From Nicotiana tabacum (taxonomy: Eukaryota > Streptophyta > Magnoliopsida > Solanales > Solanaceae), in NCBI RefSeq assembly GCF_000715075.1, contig NC_134096.1, positions 120,650,698 to 120,714,697 of the forward strand: a stretch of DNA of 64,000 bases, given 5' to 3'. The number at the start of each line of letters is the position of its first letter. Position 1 is the first letter of the stretch. Positions 47,369-58,482 of the stretch are shown in pieces. The notes beneath the pieces were generated by a model. It had not been told where the DNA came from. It made no database searches and saw nothing but the letters and a program-made list of their open reading frames with translations. A program made the position numbers and the translations under genes.

Positions 47369-48549
47369 AAAATCCCCCTAAATTTGATACGCATTATTAG
47401 TTACATTCTTGAATTATCTATGGTCTTAATTACCCCATATACTTAGTTATTAGATAGATGTTATCCCCTTGGACGATCTCATCCCAGGAAAGTAGCATGG
47501 ACTCGTCCGCCACGTGGATTTTTCTGTCTATGTGGCATTCTTTTGAAAAATAAAATATATTTTTACCTTTTTAAGTATGTTTCTTTTTTAGATAAATTTT
47601 TTTCGAATAAAATTTATAATAAAACTTGGCTACAACAACATTATTTGAGCTAATATTTTTTATTTGGCTAAAAATAATAATGTTTTAGTTATTCTTTTTT
47701 GTATTTGACATGAAAATAAAGATTTATACAATTAAAATAAATAGTCAAGACATCTAAAAAGTTATAAAAAATACATAGTTTGAAATTTATTATTTTGGCT
47801 ATAATTTTTTATATAGCTCTAAATTATGGTACTCTAAAAATCTTTTCTTTTTTCTTTTTTTTTTTTTTTTACAGATTTTACCTGAAAAGGTAAAAATACA
47901 CCATTGAAATAAATAGTCATTGCATCAAAAGAAGAAACAAAAGGAGCGTACAATTGCAAGTTTATTTTTTTGGCTATACTTTTTTTATTTGGTAAAAAAT
48001 AATGGAGCTATGGCCAATTTTGTTTTTATTGGTTTGACTCGAAAATAAAAATACACAATTAAAATAAATAGACATTATATATTTAAAAAAAAACAAGAAA
48101 TATATACAACTGGTACTCCATTATTTTTGCTAAAAAAAAATTTATTTGTTTAAAATGATGGAGTTCCTACCAAACGTTTTACAAATTCGGCCAAAACAAA
48201 AAAAGAAATATGCAGTTGGAACAAATAGACATTATATCTTAGAAGAAATTAAAAATAATAAAAGTTAGAGTAAAGTCCACAGTGTATGTTAAGATGAAGC
48301 AAGAAGAAATACATAGTTGTAACAAATAAATCATTATATATGACAATTAAAAGTTAAAAAATAACCTATTTGGAAGCTGATTTTTCTTCACGCACGCGCT
48401 CTTTGCTACATCAGCGTCCAAGGGGGTAATGGCTCTCAAAAGGCCAAGTTGAGGAGGTAATTAAGACCTCGAATAGTTTAGGGCTATAACTAATAATCCG
48501 TGCCAAGTTTTTGTGTGTGTGTGGGGGGGGGGGGGGGGTTAGGTATTCT
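47369..48549. mobile_element. Inverted-repeat element (MITE/MULE-like, non-coding)
   Basis: The ends are imperfect inverted repeats of about 110-140 bases: left ATACGCATTATTAGTTACAT and GGTCTTAATTACCCC; right end (reverse complement) CACGGATTATTAGTTATAG and AGGTCTTAATTACCTCC, both followed inward by CCCTTGGACG. The interior is AT-rich and made of about five degenerate direct repeats (AAATAGTCATT/AAATAGACATTATAT...). No transposase is visible. A run of 16 G at 48523-48538 lies in the right repeat. A target duplication was not resolved, so the class is uncertain. Confidence 0.6.
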
Positions 48550-48871
48550 GCCGTTATTATATGATGAGTATTTTCAATTCCTGATCACAAGGACTCAATT
48601 TACCATAACTAACAGATATAATAACTGAGGCCAAAATTACTATACTCATCAATAAATAAATAAAAACATCCATCTCAAACTATAGTCAATGAGAAATCTG
48701 AAAAAAAAATAGATTAACCTTGTTTGCCTAAGGAATGTTAAGAGTTACCAGAGTTTCGTTCGGAGCTTATTTACTAAATCTCTGTAAACAGTTGCTGGAG
48801 TTACATTTGAAGCTTATTTATCTAGATGATTGTCCATACCATTACTGGAGTATTATTTGGAGCTAGAATGT

Positions 48872-51092
48872 CTAGATTATCTCCCAATCTGAGTCACAAA
48901 AGACTTCTGACAATTCAAGCTTCTCATTTGGAGAAGATTTTGGCTTGCTCTCTGCATTTGATTGCTCTGATTCTACACTGAGATCCTCATAAATGGCTGT
49001 GTCCTTGTTTCTCTGATTTCCAGGCTTTACCTCTAGCTTTGTCATGTTTTTCTGAAAGCAAAACATATGTCAGACTCAAAAAAAAAATCAAAAGAAAGCC
49101 ACTATACATCCAATGTTTCATATTCAATGAGCCCCAATTACATCCTCAACCTTGATCTCCAACCAGAAAAATGAATAAATGGCTATGCATACAAACAAAT
49201 AAGACAAAAAGAAAGTGACAGGAAGAAACCCAAACAGATTAGTGGAAAATGAAAAGTGGAATTTCAGGCAAAAAGATAAACTCGGAGGAAAGAAGGAGGC
49301 AAGACCTTGTGAGAGATATGAGCTCCATAGAATTCTGAGCACGAAGACAAATCATCCTTATACACCAGAACACAGTTTCCATCAAACTCCACTTCAGGAC
49401 CTGAGTCGACGCTTGGTTCGTTTACATGATGATCCACAGACTCTCCTGCATTGTCTATCCATTAGAAAAATAAACCATAAGGGAAATAACAAAATATCAA
49501 TAATTTTCTCAATCTTACAAATTCATTTTAGGCATGTGAAACCAGGAATGCTAATTATTAGACAGATTAAGCTCAATGAAAAAAGTACTCAAGTAAAACA
49601 CATGCAACAATAAAGAGGAGAGTCAAAAAATTAGCAGGGATTGCAGCTAGGTCTAAGAGGAGAGACAAACATCAACGAGGACTGCCTTAAAAGAAGTTTT
49701 AGGTGGGGGAATTCTTTCAAAATATGAAGAAAGTCTTCTACTCTAGGCCAGTGTTAACTGTTAAGTTGTCTGCTTAAAGCCCTGTTAAATAGATCCCCTT
49801 TTACCTCCTACCTTTCCTCCTTAAACTAGGTTATTGGCTCAAATGAAAAATCAATATTCAACACAAACAACAAAAAGAAGTCGAAAGCAAAAAGCAAGAG
49901 GAAGTTCAACTGGATGCACTGGAGACAGCTTGAATGCTGACTCTTTCATTGACTCCAAATGAGTCAATCGAATAGCAGAGCTAAGACAAAAAAAAGCATA
50001 CCACTTGATATAGCTGGAAGTGCTGCACAAGAGTTTATTTCGTCAAAATCGGGAAAAGCAGACTCTTGTGATTCAGTAGAGTAAAGTGAACAAGTTAAAG
50101 ATGGGACATTTGAAATGTTAGCTTCAAGATCCGTGACATCTATGGTTTTCCCCACTTGCATAGAAGGGTCAGATTTTTGGCATTCGACTGATGCAATTGT
50201 CGAAGATTTGGCAGAACCTTCAACTCCGTTAACACCCTCGTAAGGTAGTGATGTCATGTTTAGAGTTCCCTCAGTAAAAGCCTTTTCGGAAGTATCCTCA
50301 ACAGACATCTTCATCACCATATCTGCTTGTGGCTGAAGTGAAGAATCAATATGCACTCCTTCAGCAGTTTCTGCAGGGAACACGATGGAGGACGAGTTTG
50401 AATGGGAAAGTTCCTTCTTATTATCCTCTTCCACGATGATGTTTGACAGCTCAGAAGCTAGAAGCTGTTTCTTTATATTTTTTTCTAAAGATAAATTACT
50501 GGTCTCGTCTTCCTTGGCTTCTGACAAAGATGCAGGGAATATTTCTTGAATAAACTCTGAACAAAATTGTTTCAGATTTGCACCAGCTATCTGCAATTGG
50601 CTTTCGACATAATCTAGTTGTTCCTGCCAACACACAATTAATCAACTAATTAAAGCATATCAAGGAACATCAAAAGCAGGCAGAAAATCTAATTTCACTT
50701 TCCAGAACTCAGAAACATGATAACATCAATTAATGACAGCTGCAGTCTACCCTATTCCATGTATATGTTATTATCACAGGAAGAGAAGACCTATAAGAAA
50801 ACCAAAGAGCTGATAATTTGTATGAAATATATTTGTGCATATACGTTCACGAGAGCACCAATTGTAATGTCCTACAACATGAAGCGCTCTGGGATTCAAA
50901 TTTGATAACAAGCAAAGGAAAAAAAATAAAAACAAACAAGAAGGAAAGCTAAAACAATCAACAGATGGCACTTGAGATATATCGTAAGCCGACTAATGAT
51001 ACCTGAGATCTGGCGTCAACTTCAGAACACAGATTTTCCAACTTAGCCCCAACCTTTTCAATCCAGGCTATGCCTTTACTTGTGAAGTCCAT
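48872..51092 (-). CDS. Uncharacterised plant protein, four coding exons, 343 aa
   Basis: The exons (minus strand) are 51003-51092, 50002-50623, 49306-49445 and 48872-49051. They are joined at GT...AG sites (CAG|GTATCA, GTG|GTATGC, AAG|GTCTTG; acceptors GGCAG, TGCAG, TTCAG) with phases that agree and total 344 codons including the stop. The protein starts MDFTSKGIAWIEKVGAKLEN, has a helical segment EQLDYVESQLQIAGANLKQF (residues 31-50), a long acidic serine-rich middle, and ends FCDSDWEII. No catalytic domain, signal peptide or membrane segment is seen. I do not recognise a named family; the conserved-looking ends suggest a plant-specific one. A longer start at 51161 is possible, but an acceptor-like AGCAG|GAATT at 51145 argues for a spliced leader. 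Confidence 0.75.
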
Positions 51093-51144
51093 TACGAACA
51101 TAAATAGTTTAACTCTTAGAATAGCTGGTACACGAACACAATTC

Positions 51145-53001
51145 CTGCTCAAAGATGCCAAAAAGAACTCTAATCTTCAACAACAAGCATGAATAATTGT
51201 GATATAACGGATGCAAAATAAGACAACTCTTTGTATAATTGAACCACATTGAGAACATGCTAAGCAATTTTCATATGAATTAGAAGTGCATATGTGGATG
51301 AATAAAGTGCTTGGTGTGTTTCCACTCCCCAAGGCACAAACCAGTTAATAGAGAAACAGAAAGTTAGCAATGTGGTGTTGGATTACATTTCAGTTTCAAT
51401 TTTCTGTCACTAACACGTAGTTGCATTTGACAAAAAGGATGCATCTCTTAGTTCCTCAAAACAAAAGAAGAACTGAAAGATGAGAATCATCTGATATTGG
51501 AAAATAAATTCAAGATAAGCGAATGCAAACAAAGGATACAGAGTATAATTTTAAACAGCTGACACCATTATTAAGGTGAATTTATGTGTACTGTGTTTGA
51601 CAAATGTCCAACAAATATCATAAGTGATCCAACAAAAAAGAATGTTTTTTCCTTCTTCAAACGTTCACTCCTTAGATATATAGCAGGACGTGAGTCTAAT
51701 TCAGTATGACGTGAGTCTTCTTCTCCATTTATCCAGACTCCCTTGAATGTTTTTCTGCTTTTGAGCCTTTTTCTTTTTGTTGGTATTTACTCTTTGTTGA
51801 ATGCACTTTCTTATACATAAAAGTTTATTTTTTAATTAATGTGATCACTGTTTTTGTTACCACAAGGCAATGTGTGGCATCAAAGTTAGATTTTCCATAA
51901 ACTAGTGTAATAATCTACAATCACATATGGAAAGCATTTGATTAAAAGAACACATATCAATTTCTTGAAAAACATGTGCATTGAGACTAATCAAAACATC
52001 CCTGGGAACCCTAATAAACAGAATTACACTATGAAGATTGAATTAGTCCCCACAGAACAACAAGTTTCGAGCAAAATACCTAAAAATCTTATGTAACATT
52101 CCGAAGTATGATTAAAGCTTGCAAAAGGCCAATGGAACTTTAACCCAATTCAATAAACACAGAAGAACTTAAACTCCCAAAACAAAACACCAAGTACAGA
52201 TAAAACTGGAACAACAGGATTCTCAATGTTGATCACGAATTAGTGGAAAGAAACAAAACACATCTTAGGCTCTTACCAAGTTTTCTTTTTTCACTTCATG
52301 CAACTAATGAAAGCCCAAAAAAATTCTATTTTAACCCAATACATCAAAACCAAACAAATTGTTTCTGACTTTCCCAAATTAGCAATCAATTTAGCAAGAA
52401 CGAAACAGTCTACAAATACTTAAGAGTCATAATAATTCTCATAAAACAATGATAAAAGTATCAACATTCAGTTAAAGGGCAGATGATTAACAACAAAAAC
52501 AAATTGATCATCATTCTTGAATTAACGTTCATAACTTACAAGTTGGAGACAGGATGCAAAAGTTTATAGAGAAAACCCAAATCACCTTAAGGACAAAAGG
52601 TTCACATAAAAGGGTGGATACATAATGAGAGAAGAAAGGAAGTAAGAAACTGAAGCAAATTGGGAGAGAAAAGAAGAGGAAGTAGTTCAGTAGCCTAATA
52701 GGAGTAGGAAGTCATGCAGTAGAAATCTAGTAGGTGCAGGACTATTATGTTTCCATGCTCCTAGTTTGTGTACGAAAAGTACGAGGTGACAGGGCCCACC
52801 GTCTATGGGTCCTACCATTTCAATTTTTACTCACAAATAGTGTTAACTTTAAAAACAAAAAAACAAAAAGAGGCTACTATTTCTTCTTTTGAAACTGAAA
52901 ATTCGTAAGGGTTTTGAGTTTTCAAATATCTTTTGGAAACAAATTATTTTCTTTTGTAGGAGTATTAATTTTGAGATTTGGTTAGGTTCAATGAAATTAA
53001 T
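51145..53001 (-). promoter_or_regulatory. Probable leader intron and upstream region of the 343-aa protein gene
   Basis: An acceptor-like site at 51145 implies an untranslated first exon further right. A donor-like CTTAAG|GTGATT (minus strand, about 52586) is one candidate. No coding frame of note lies here. The exact transcription start cannot be placed from sequence. Confidence 0.3.
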
Positions 53002-53982
53002 CAGGGGAGGATCTACCTTATGAGGTAGGGTACCACGGTATCTGTTCGCTTCGCTAAAATTCCTACTACGTACATAATATCTCTGTGAAGAAACGTATAT
53101 ATGAATAGAGTGACACCCAGAAGTCGCAAAGTGGAAGCGGATGTCATTGGTTCAGCCTTCCCTTTGAAGGCTTTCTTTGGCCTCATGAATGCAAGTTCGA
53201 TTCCCTATTTGGAGCAGCTCCTTTGATTTTTTATTTTTTCTACTTATTAAGATTTCCTTTATTTTCAGTTGAGCCCTAGGGCCTCACCTCTTTTCCTTCT
53301 TTTTCGGTTCTTTCCCTCCTTATCTTCCTTTTATTACTTGCTAAGTCTCTCTTCTTCATTTTTTTTAACTTTCAGTCCTCATTTTGTTTCTATCATTATA
53401 TCTTACTTTATGAACAATTATTTTCTATAGGTAATTTGAATTGATTTTAATTAGCATATAATTTTTTTTTAAATGAAACGATATTAATTTATATATTAGA
53501 ATATAATTTGAGCAATATCTTCTATTGGGTTTTGAAAAAAAATTAAATGGCTTGATTGATAGTCGTTTTGAGTCAAATATCATAGGTTGAATGTTGAAGG
53601 TTTTTCTTTGAAAATAATTGTCATATAACTCAACAATTAAGATAGAAAAATAAACAAAAAACAATACAAGTAAATAAATCTAGTCAAACAAAGAATATAT
53701 AGTATTGTTAAGCTACTCTTTAAGCAAATATTTATATTGGGGGTGCTTTTTCATGAAATGTTATTTTTCTTTTGCATTTTTATTTAGAATGTGTTTAAAT
53801 TAAGCGTTAAAAATTTGAACTAAAATAACTTATTTGCTTTGTGAATGAAAGACCTATTCAAATTAACCAAAAACTAAGCGAACCGACCCATTATTCCTAA
53901 TCTGTCTTTGTAGCTACTGACATGTATACTGTATACATAACATAGTGGCACTCGCAACCTTCGAATCCAGGATCCGCCTCTG
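53002..53982. mobile_element. hAT-type non-autonomous DNA transposon, 981 bp
   Basis: The terminal inverted repeats CAGGGGAGGATC (left) and CAGAGGCGGATC (right, reverse complement) are flanked by a perfect 8-bp duplication AAATTAAT (52994-53001 and 53983-53990). These are the length and end type expected for the hAT superfamily. No transposase frame is present. A tRNA-like segment with a box-B match (GTTCGATTC at about 53204) lies inside. Confidence 0.85.
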
Positions 53983-54869
53983 AAATTAATAGTGCAAAGT
54001 CACACACAAATAGAATATCTTAAATATATTTACTAAAATTCATTATATTTTAATTTGAAATGAGAGTCAGAGAATAAATGTAAAAAAGAATATAGAATTC
54101 AAAATATTTATATGACCTTTGGTTGTTTGACAGAATAGATGATTATGAAGAATGAACACCACAAATATTTTTTTGCGTCCGTTGCACGCTTAATTACCTT
54201 TTACCTAAAACATGCATAAAACCCATAAAATATTTGGTCAACTTCTAATTTTTTTAACTTTTTGGAGTAAAAGGATATAGGCGCTGAATATTCACTCAAT
54301 GAAATGTAATAGCGGTGTAAATTTGCACTAAAAATGTAAAGAGAAAAAGAATAACTTGTAGCTTAATAATAAACAAAATTAAATTGTACAATAATTCATG
54401 CTTATTGAATCAAAATTTTTACAGCTTCTAGAACTTGCCCAAAACCACTAAACCTATTTTCAAATTTTAACTACACACCTATCGACTATAAAAGAATTAG
54501 AATAATTAGGTAAGCCACTTCAAACTTACAAATGTGTAATATCTCCTTCCCCGAGTTACCAATTGTAATCTAATCAATTTCTATCTTTGGAAAGCCCAAA
54601 TGTCACATGACACGGGAGATAGGAACAAATTAAAGGGGAAGGGAAAAAAAAAGTAATTAACCACAAAAGCATGTTTTGTCTTGAGCTGAAGGAATAAAGT
54701 GTACTTCTTAACATTGGAACGAATCATTAGACTGTTTTTATTTGGTTTCTATCACTCGTTTTTTTTTGAAGGACAAATATTTTCATATGATACAAAAAAT
54801 TCATGCAGAAGATTGCACAAGTAGTGCAAGATGAGGTTTTATAAAATGCTGTTAATTAAAAGATCAATC
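53983..54869. other. Intergenic stretch downstream of the armadillo gene
   Basis: AT-rich sequence includes the probable 3' untranslated region of the minus-strand gene ending at 54870. No other gene or repeat is recognised. Confidence 0.5.
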
Positions 54870-57800
54870 TTAGTAAGGCAAACTCTTAGAACTTGAGCTA
54901 ACAACTAGGGACTTAAGCCTTGAACAATCACTAGCACCATTAGCTCTACTAGTAATTGTTTCCATATTTTTATGAAGGCTTTGTTTCACAATTTTCTTCA
55001 TCAGTTTCTTGCTTTCATCAACAGCTCTTGGACTCACTGGTGGTGAATCAATTGCCATTCTTCCTACTTGTGGCCCTGAGTGAGGTCCCATTTTGCTCTG
55101 CCTTTCATCCTTAAACCATTGTAATAATTTCAATGCTCTTTTTTGAGCCAAAGAACTACCCAACAATGCCACTTCAAGAAGTACTGGAACTATACCAGAC
55201 TTAGCCATTTTCTCCCTTTGAATTGAACTTTGGTGAGCCAATATCATCAAAATGTATACCGATAATTCTTGACATTTTGGCTTCTCTTCCCATGTCATTA
55301 TTTCGATTAAGCTCTCGGGCACCATAGGATTTTCTTCCATTGCCTTCTTCCCCATTAAGGTAACCACTAGATTTCCCAATGTGGCTAATGCTTTCTCTGA
55401 TACTTCCTTCAATGAAGACAATCTCAAGAGAGTAGTCACTGTTCCATTATTTGCCAAAATGGCAGCATTTTCCAGAACTGAGGACAGATTGTACAATGTC
55501 CCTAGACATGTACTTTTAGTTTCAACGCTTGAGTTTGATGAATCAAGAATGCTGACTACAAATGGAATAATTCTTGAGGAATCCATATTGAATTGAGTGT
55601 TGGCTAGGGATGATATAGACAAGATCAATTCTGCAAATTCTTGCCTTGTGTTTCCATCTAAATTGTCTGGTTTTGGGGGTAATCTTGATAAGATTCCTGC
55701 TTCTACCATCAGAGCCTTGTTCCTGAAAATGGGAACCAAGAAAAAATAACTATGTTAAACAAATGAATTACTCCATTAATATGGCCAAAAAGAATAATGG
55801 AATAACCAAGCATTAGGGACCCAATTTTATGACTTCCATTAGTTATATATTTATAGGTCAACAACTTAATAATTACTATATAGAAAAATGGGTAGGAAGT
55901 TGCGGGGGTCGCCCAATCATGTAGGGGTCCCCAAATAAATAACCAGAGAAATTATAAACATTATTGAGAGTGAGAGAAGTCAATAGGATTCTGCTAAGCA
56001 GATCAGTGCAAGAACTGAAGGTCAACAAAGTCGATTTTTTCATATTTCTTAATATAATTATTACGTGAACCACTCCACTTTGATTACTTCGACGACGAAT
56101 ATTAATAAAGACAAGTAAGAACAACCTGCATATAAAAATAACAACCCGCTCTTTGTTCCACCTTAGTTATACTAGACAGTGAACGCATTTAATTTTATGG
56201 CAAATATATTAATGAACAATATAATTTCTAGATCATCTTTTTACTCTCATACGAGAAAACTTTTGTCATGAAATTAATAAAAGTAAAGAGATAAGATTGG
56301 GTGAAACTTATATGTTGTTTTGTCCTTGAAGAGATATTTATATAATCAGTTCAAATCTCTTCATAATTACCAAAAGAATGTGGTCATACCACATAGTCAA
56401 AATGTTATGGGTAGAAAGTCAAGTTGACTCAACTAACCTAGCTATCCTTGCCATTCTAAGGCTGTCAAAATGCTATGGCTAGAAAGTCAAGTGATAAAAT
56501 CCATTTGCTAGTTGCTTTCCTAGTCATACAGGGTTACCTTTTTAATGCATTCGAATGAAAGAAAAGATTCACACCAATTTTCGAAGTATCATATGTATGG
56601 TTAAAAATAAGCAACAACAAAAGTCATGCATGTTTTAGGAAGAAAATCTCAGCAATCGTTTTTCCAAAAAGAAAAATGAGAAAATGGTTGATGTTTAAAT
56701 CGTTTAAAGCTCAAACTTTCCAATTGTACATTACTTTGTTAAACTGTAAAAATTCTGAACATTAGAAGATGTAATTGGAACATATTTGAAATTTTTTTGG
56801 ATAAAAAGTCACTAGGGATATTTTATTTTTATGGCTGTCTATTATAGAGCCAAGAAACGGTATTATTCTCTAAATCAATCTCACGTGCCGTACAGTGTGT
56901 TAAAGTCAAATATTGGCCACTGAAAGTGGTCAGTGGGCTCCACGTCTGGGTACATTTCCCAATTCCCTGTATGTAGTTAGTTACACATCCAATAATCAGT
57001 TGCCACGTCATACCACCGCACTATGATCCAACTAGCTTAGTGGGATGAAGTTTGTACTACGGAACCCCTCGTAGTGTACTATCAAAATCTCAACCCAAAA
57101 TTTCAGCTCAAGTAAGAAATCATATTATATTCTACAAGTTAGTCAATGTAATGTTCAAGTATTTTTACCTGCATCTTGACTAGATTACCAAATATAATTC
57201 ATCTATTACCTTTATTAGATTCTTAAGTTTCATATCAGGATTATCACTTCAGTTTTCATACTATACATTTAGATAAAAATAAAAATTCACCGTTCTATTT
57301 TGGTAATAAAAGATGTTCCGAAAGAAATCATGAAACAGAAAAATATGCCATTTGCTGTTCCGAAATGGATAATGCTATTTAACTTGTAAAATCAGTTTCC
57401 CAATCCATGAATATGGGATGAAATTTGATTTGCACCTTCTGAAATTGCTCATTCTATGTGATGAAAAAATATCTCACATTAAAATAAAATTACAAGCTGT
57501 TATAAATTCACGATTCTTGTTCTTATCGTTTTTTACGAATTTATATACATATATATTAGTGGAGCATATCAAACTTGGCACTTAAGAAAGCTAGGATAGT
57601 TGATAAAAAAATCAATTAACAATAAAAGAGTTAATATTATTATTCATGATTCATAAAATAAGTAAATGAACTTACGTGAAAGAACCACTGGAAAGCTCAA
57701 CTAATGCTTGAACCGCCAATCTCTGCCGCCGCACCACCACCTCAGAACCACCAATCATGGCCACAAGCGGCGGAATCACGCCCAGCTCCGCCATCAGTTT

Positions 57801-58133
57801 CCTCCTCTTTAAGTCTTCTTTAGCCAACTTCTTTATCTCTTTGGCAGCCACCTCTTTTTCTTCCGAACTGCCAAAGTGAAGTTTCTTCACAGATTTTTGC
57901 AAAACCATCCATCCATTATCTTTAATATCACTCTCTTTTCCCATTATACCCTTTTCACCTTCTTCAATCACAATCAAAGTATCTGAATTTTCTCTTGGCT
58001 GATCAGACGGTTTCAATGGCTTTTTAGATGCTGCCTTTAGCTGAAGGAACCGACGGACTTTTGTGAAAAACCTAAGCTTTATGCAGGTCAAATACCAATT
58101 ACTAGTTGTACTAGTTGTTGAAGTATTAGGCAT
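54870..58133 (-). CDS. Armadillo-repeat protein (U-box-like family without a U-box), 436 aa
   Basis: Two exons, 57676-58133 and 54870-55722, are joined by a 1953-bp intron (TTTCAC|GTAAGT and TTTTCAG|GAAC); the split threonine codon gives [14 protein letters not shown]. The N-terminal 60 residues are basic and serine/threonine-rich. Armadillo-type helices run from about residue 75 to 355 ([85 protein letters not shown]). The C-terminal tail (360-436) is serine-rich and basic with a DSPPVSPR motif, a likely phosphorylation site. No U-box is present, so ubiquitin-ligase activity is not expected; a protein-binding scaffold is the likely role. All codons are open and splice sites are canonical. 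Confidence 0.9.
55723..57675 (-). other. Intron of the armadillo gene
   Basis: This 1.95-kb AT-rich intron is bounded by GTAAGT and TTTTCAG on the minus strand. I see no gene or full transposon in it. Confidence 0.8.
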
Positions 58134-58405
58134 GTTTCGATATATACTACTCGTGAAGAGGACATATATGAAGAAGAACGGTTTTGTAGAACGGTTTTGT
58201 AGGGGCCGTGGTTGGGGGTGGCCGGGTGGGATAGGGATAGGGGTAGGGCTAGGGGTAGAGGTGGTTTAATTGAAATTCTCAAAGGTTTTAAATTAAGTGT
58301 GTTTATCTCTGACTTTTGGTGAAAGAAAGAATTAATTGGAAAAGAAGCAGACAAAGAGAGAAGAAGACTTTGTGGGCAACAAAACAAGAATAGCAGAAAG
58401 CACAT
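58088..58405 (-). other. Upstream open frame overlapping the armadillo gene start
   Basis: An ATG at 58403-58405 opens 105 codons (MCFLLFLFCCPQSLLLSLS...) in a different frame. It ends 46 bases beyond the main start codon. If the transcript begins near 58450, ribosomes would meet this frame first. The hydrophobic start is leucine-rich, but I do not recognise a protein. A regulatory role is inferred only. Confidence 0.35.
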
Positions 58406-58474
58406 GCAGATTCACGATATGTCAGTTACATAGGAAGGAAGAATTGAAGTTTTCTCTGATTCGCTGTTACATAC

Positions 58475-58482
58475 ACTATATA
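58475..58482 (-). promoter_or_regulatory. Candidate TATA box of the armadillo gene
   Basis: CTATATAG lies about 340 bases upstream of the start codon in an otherwise plausible plant promoter. A CT-rich leader (TCTTCTTCTCTCTTTG, minus strand) follows downstream at about 58350-58370, as is common in plant 5' untranslated regions. Confidence 0.35.

Noticed and set aside
49215..49613. 132-codon plus-strand frame
   Set aside because: It lies antisense to exon 3 and introns of the 343-aa gene, whose splice phases agree; no protein family fits this frame.
53100..53230. tRNA gene
   Set aside because: Box A and box B resemblances are too far apart and no cloverleaf could be drawn; it is at most a tRNA-derived relic.
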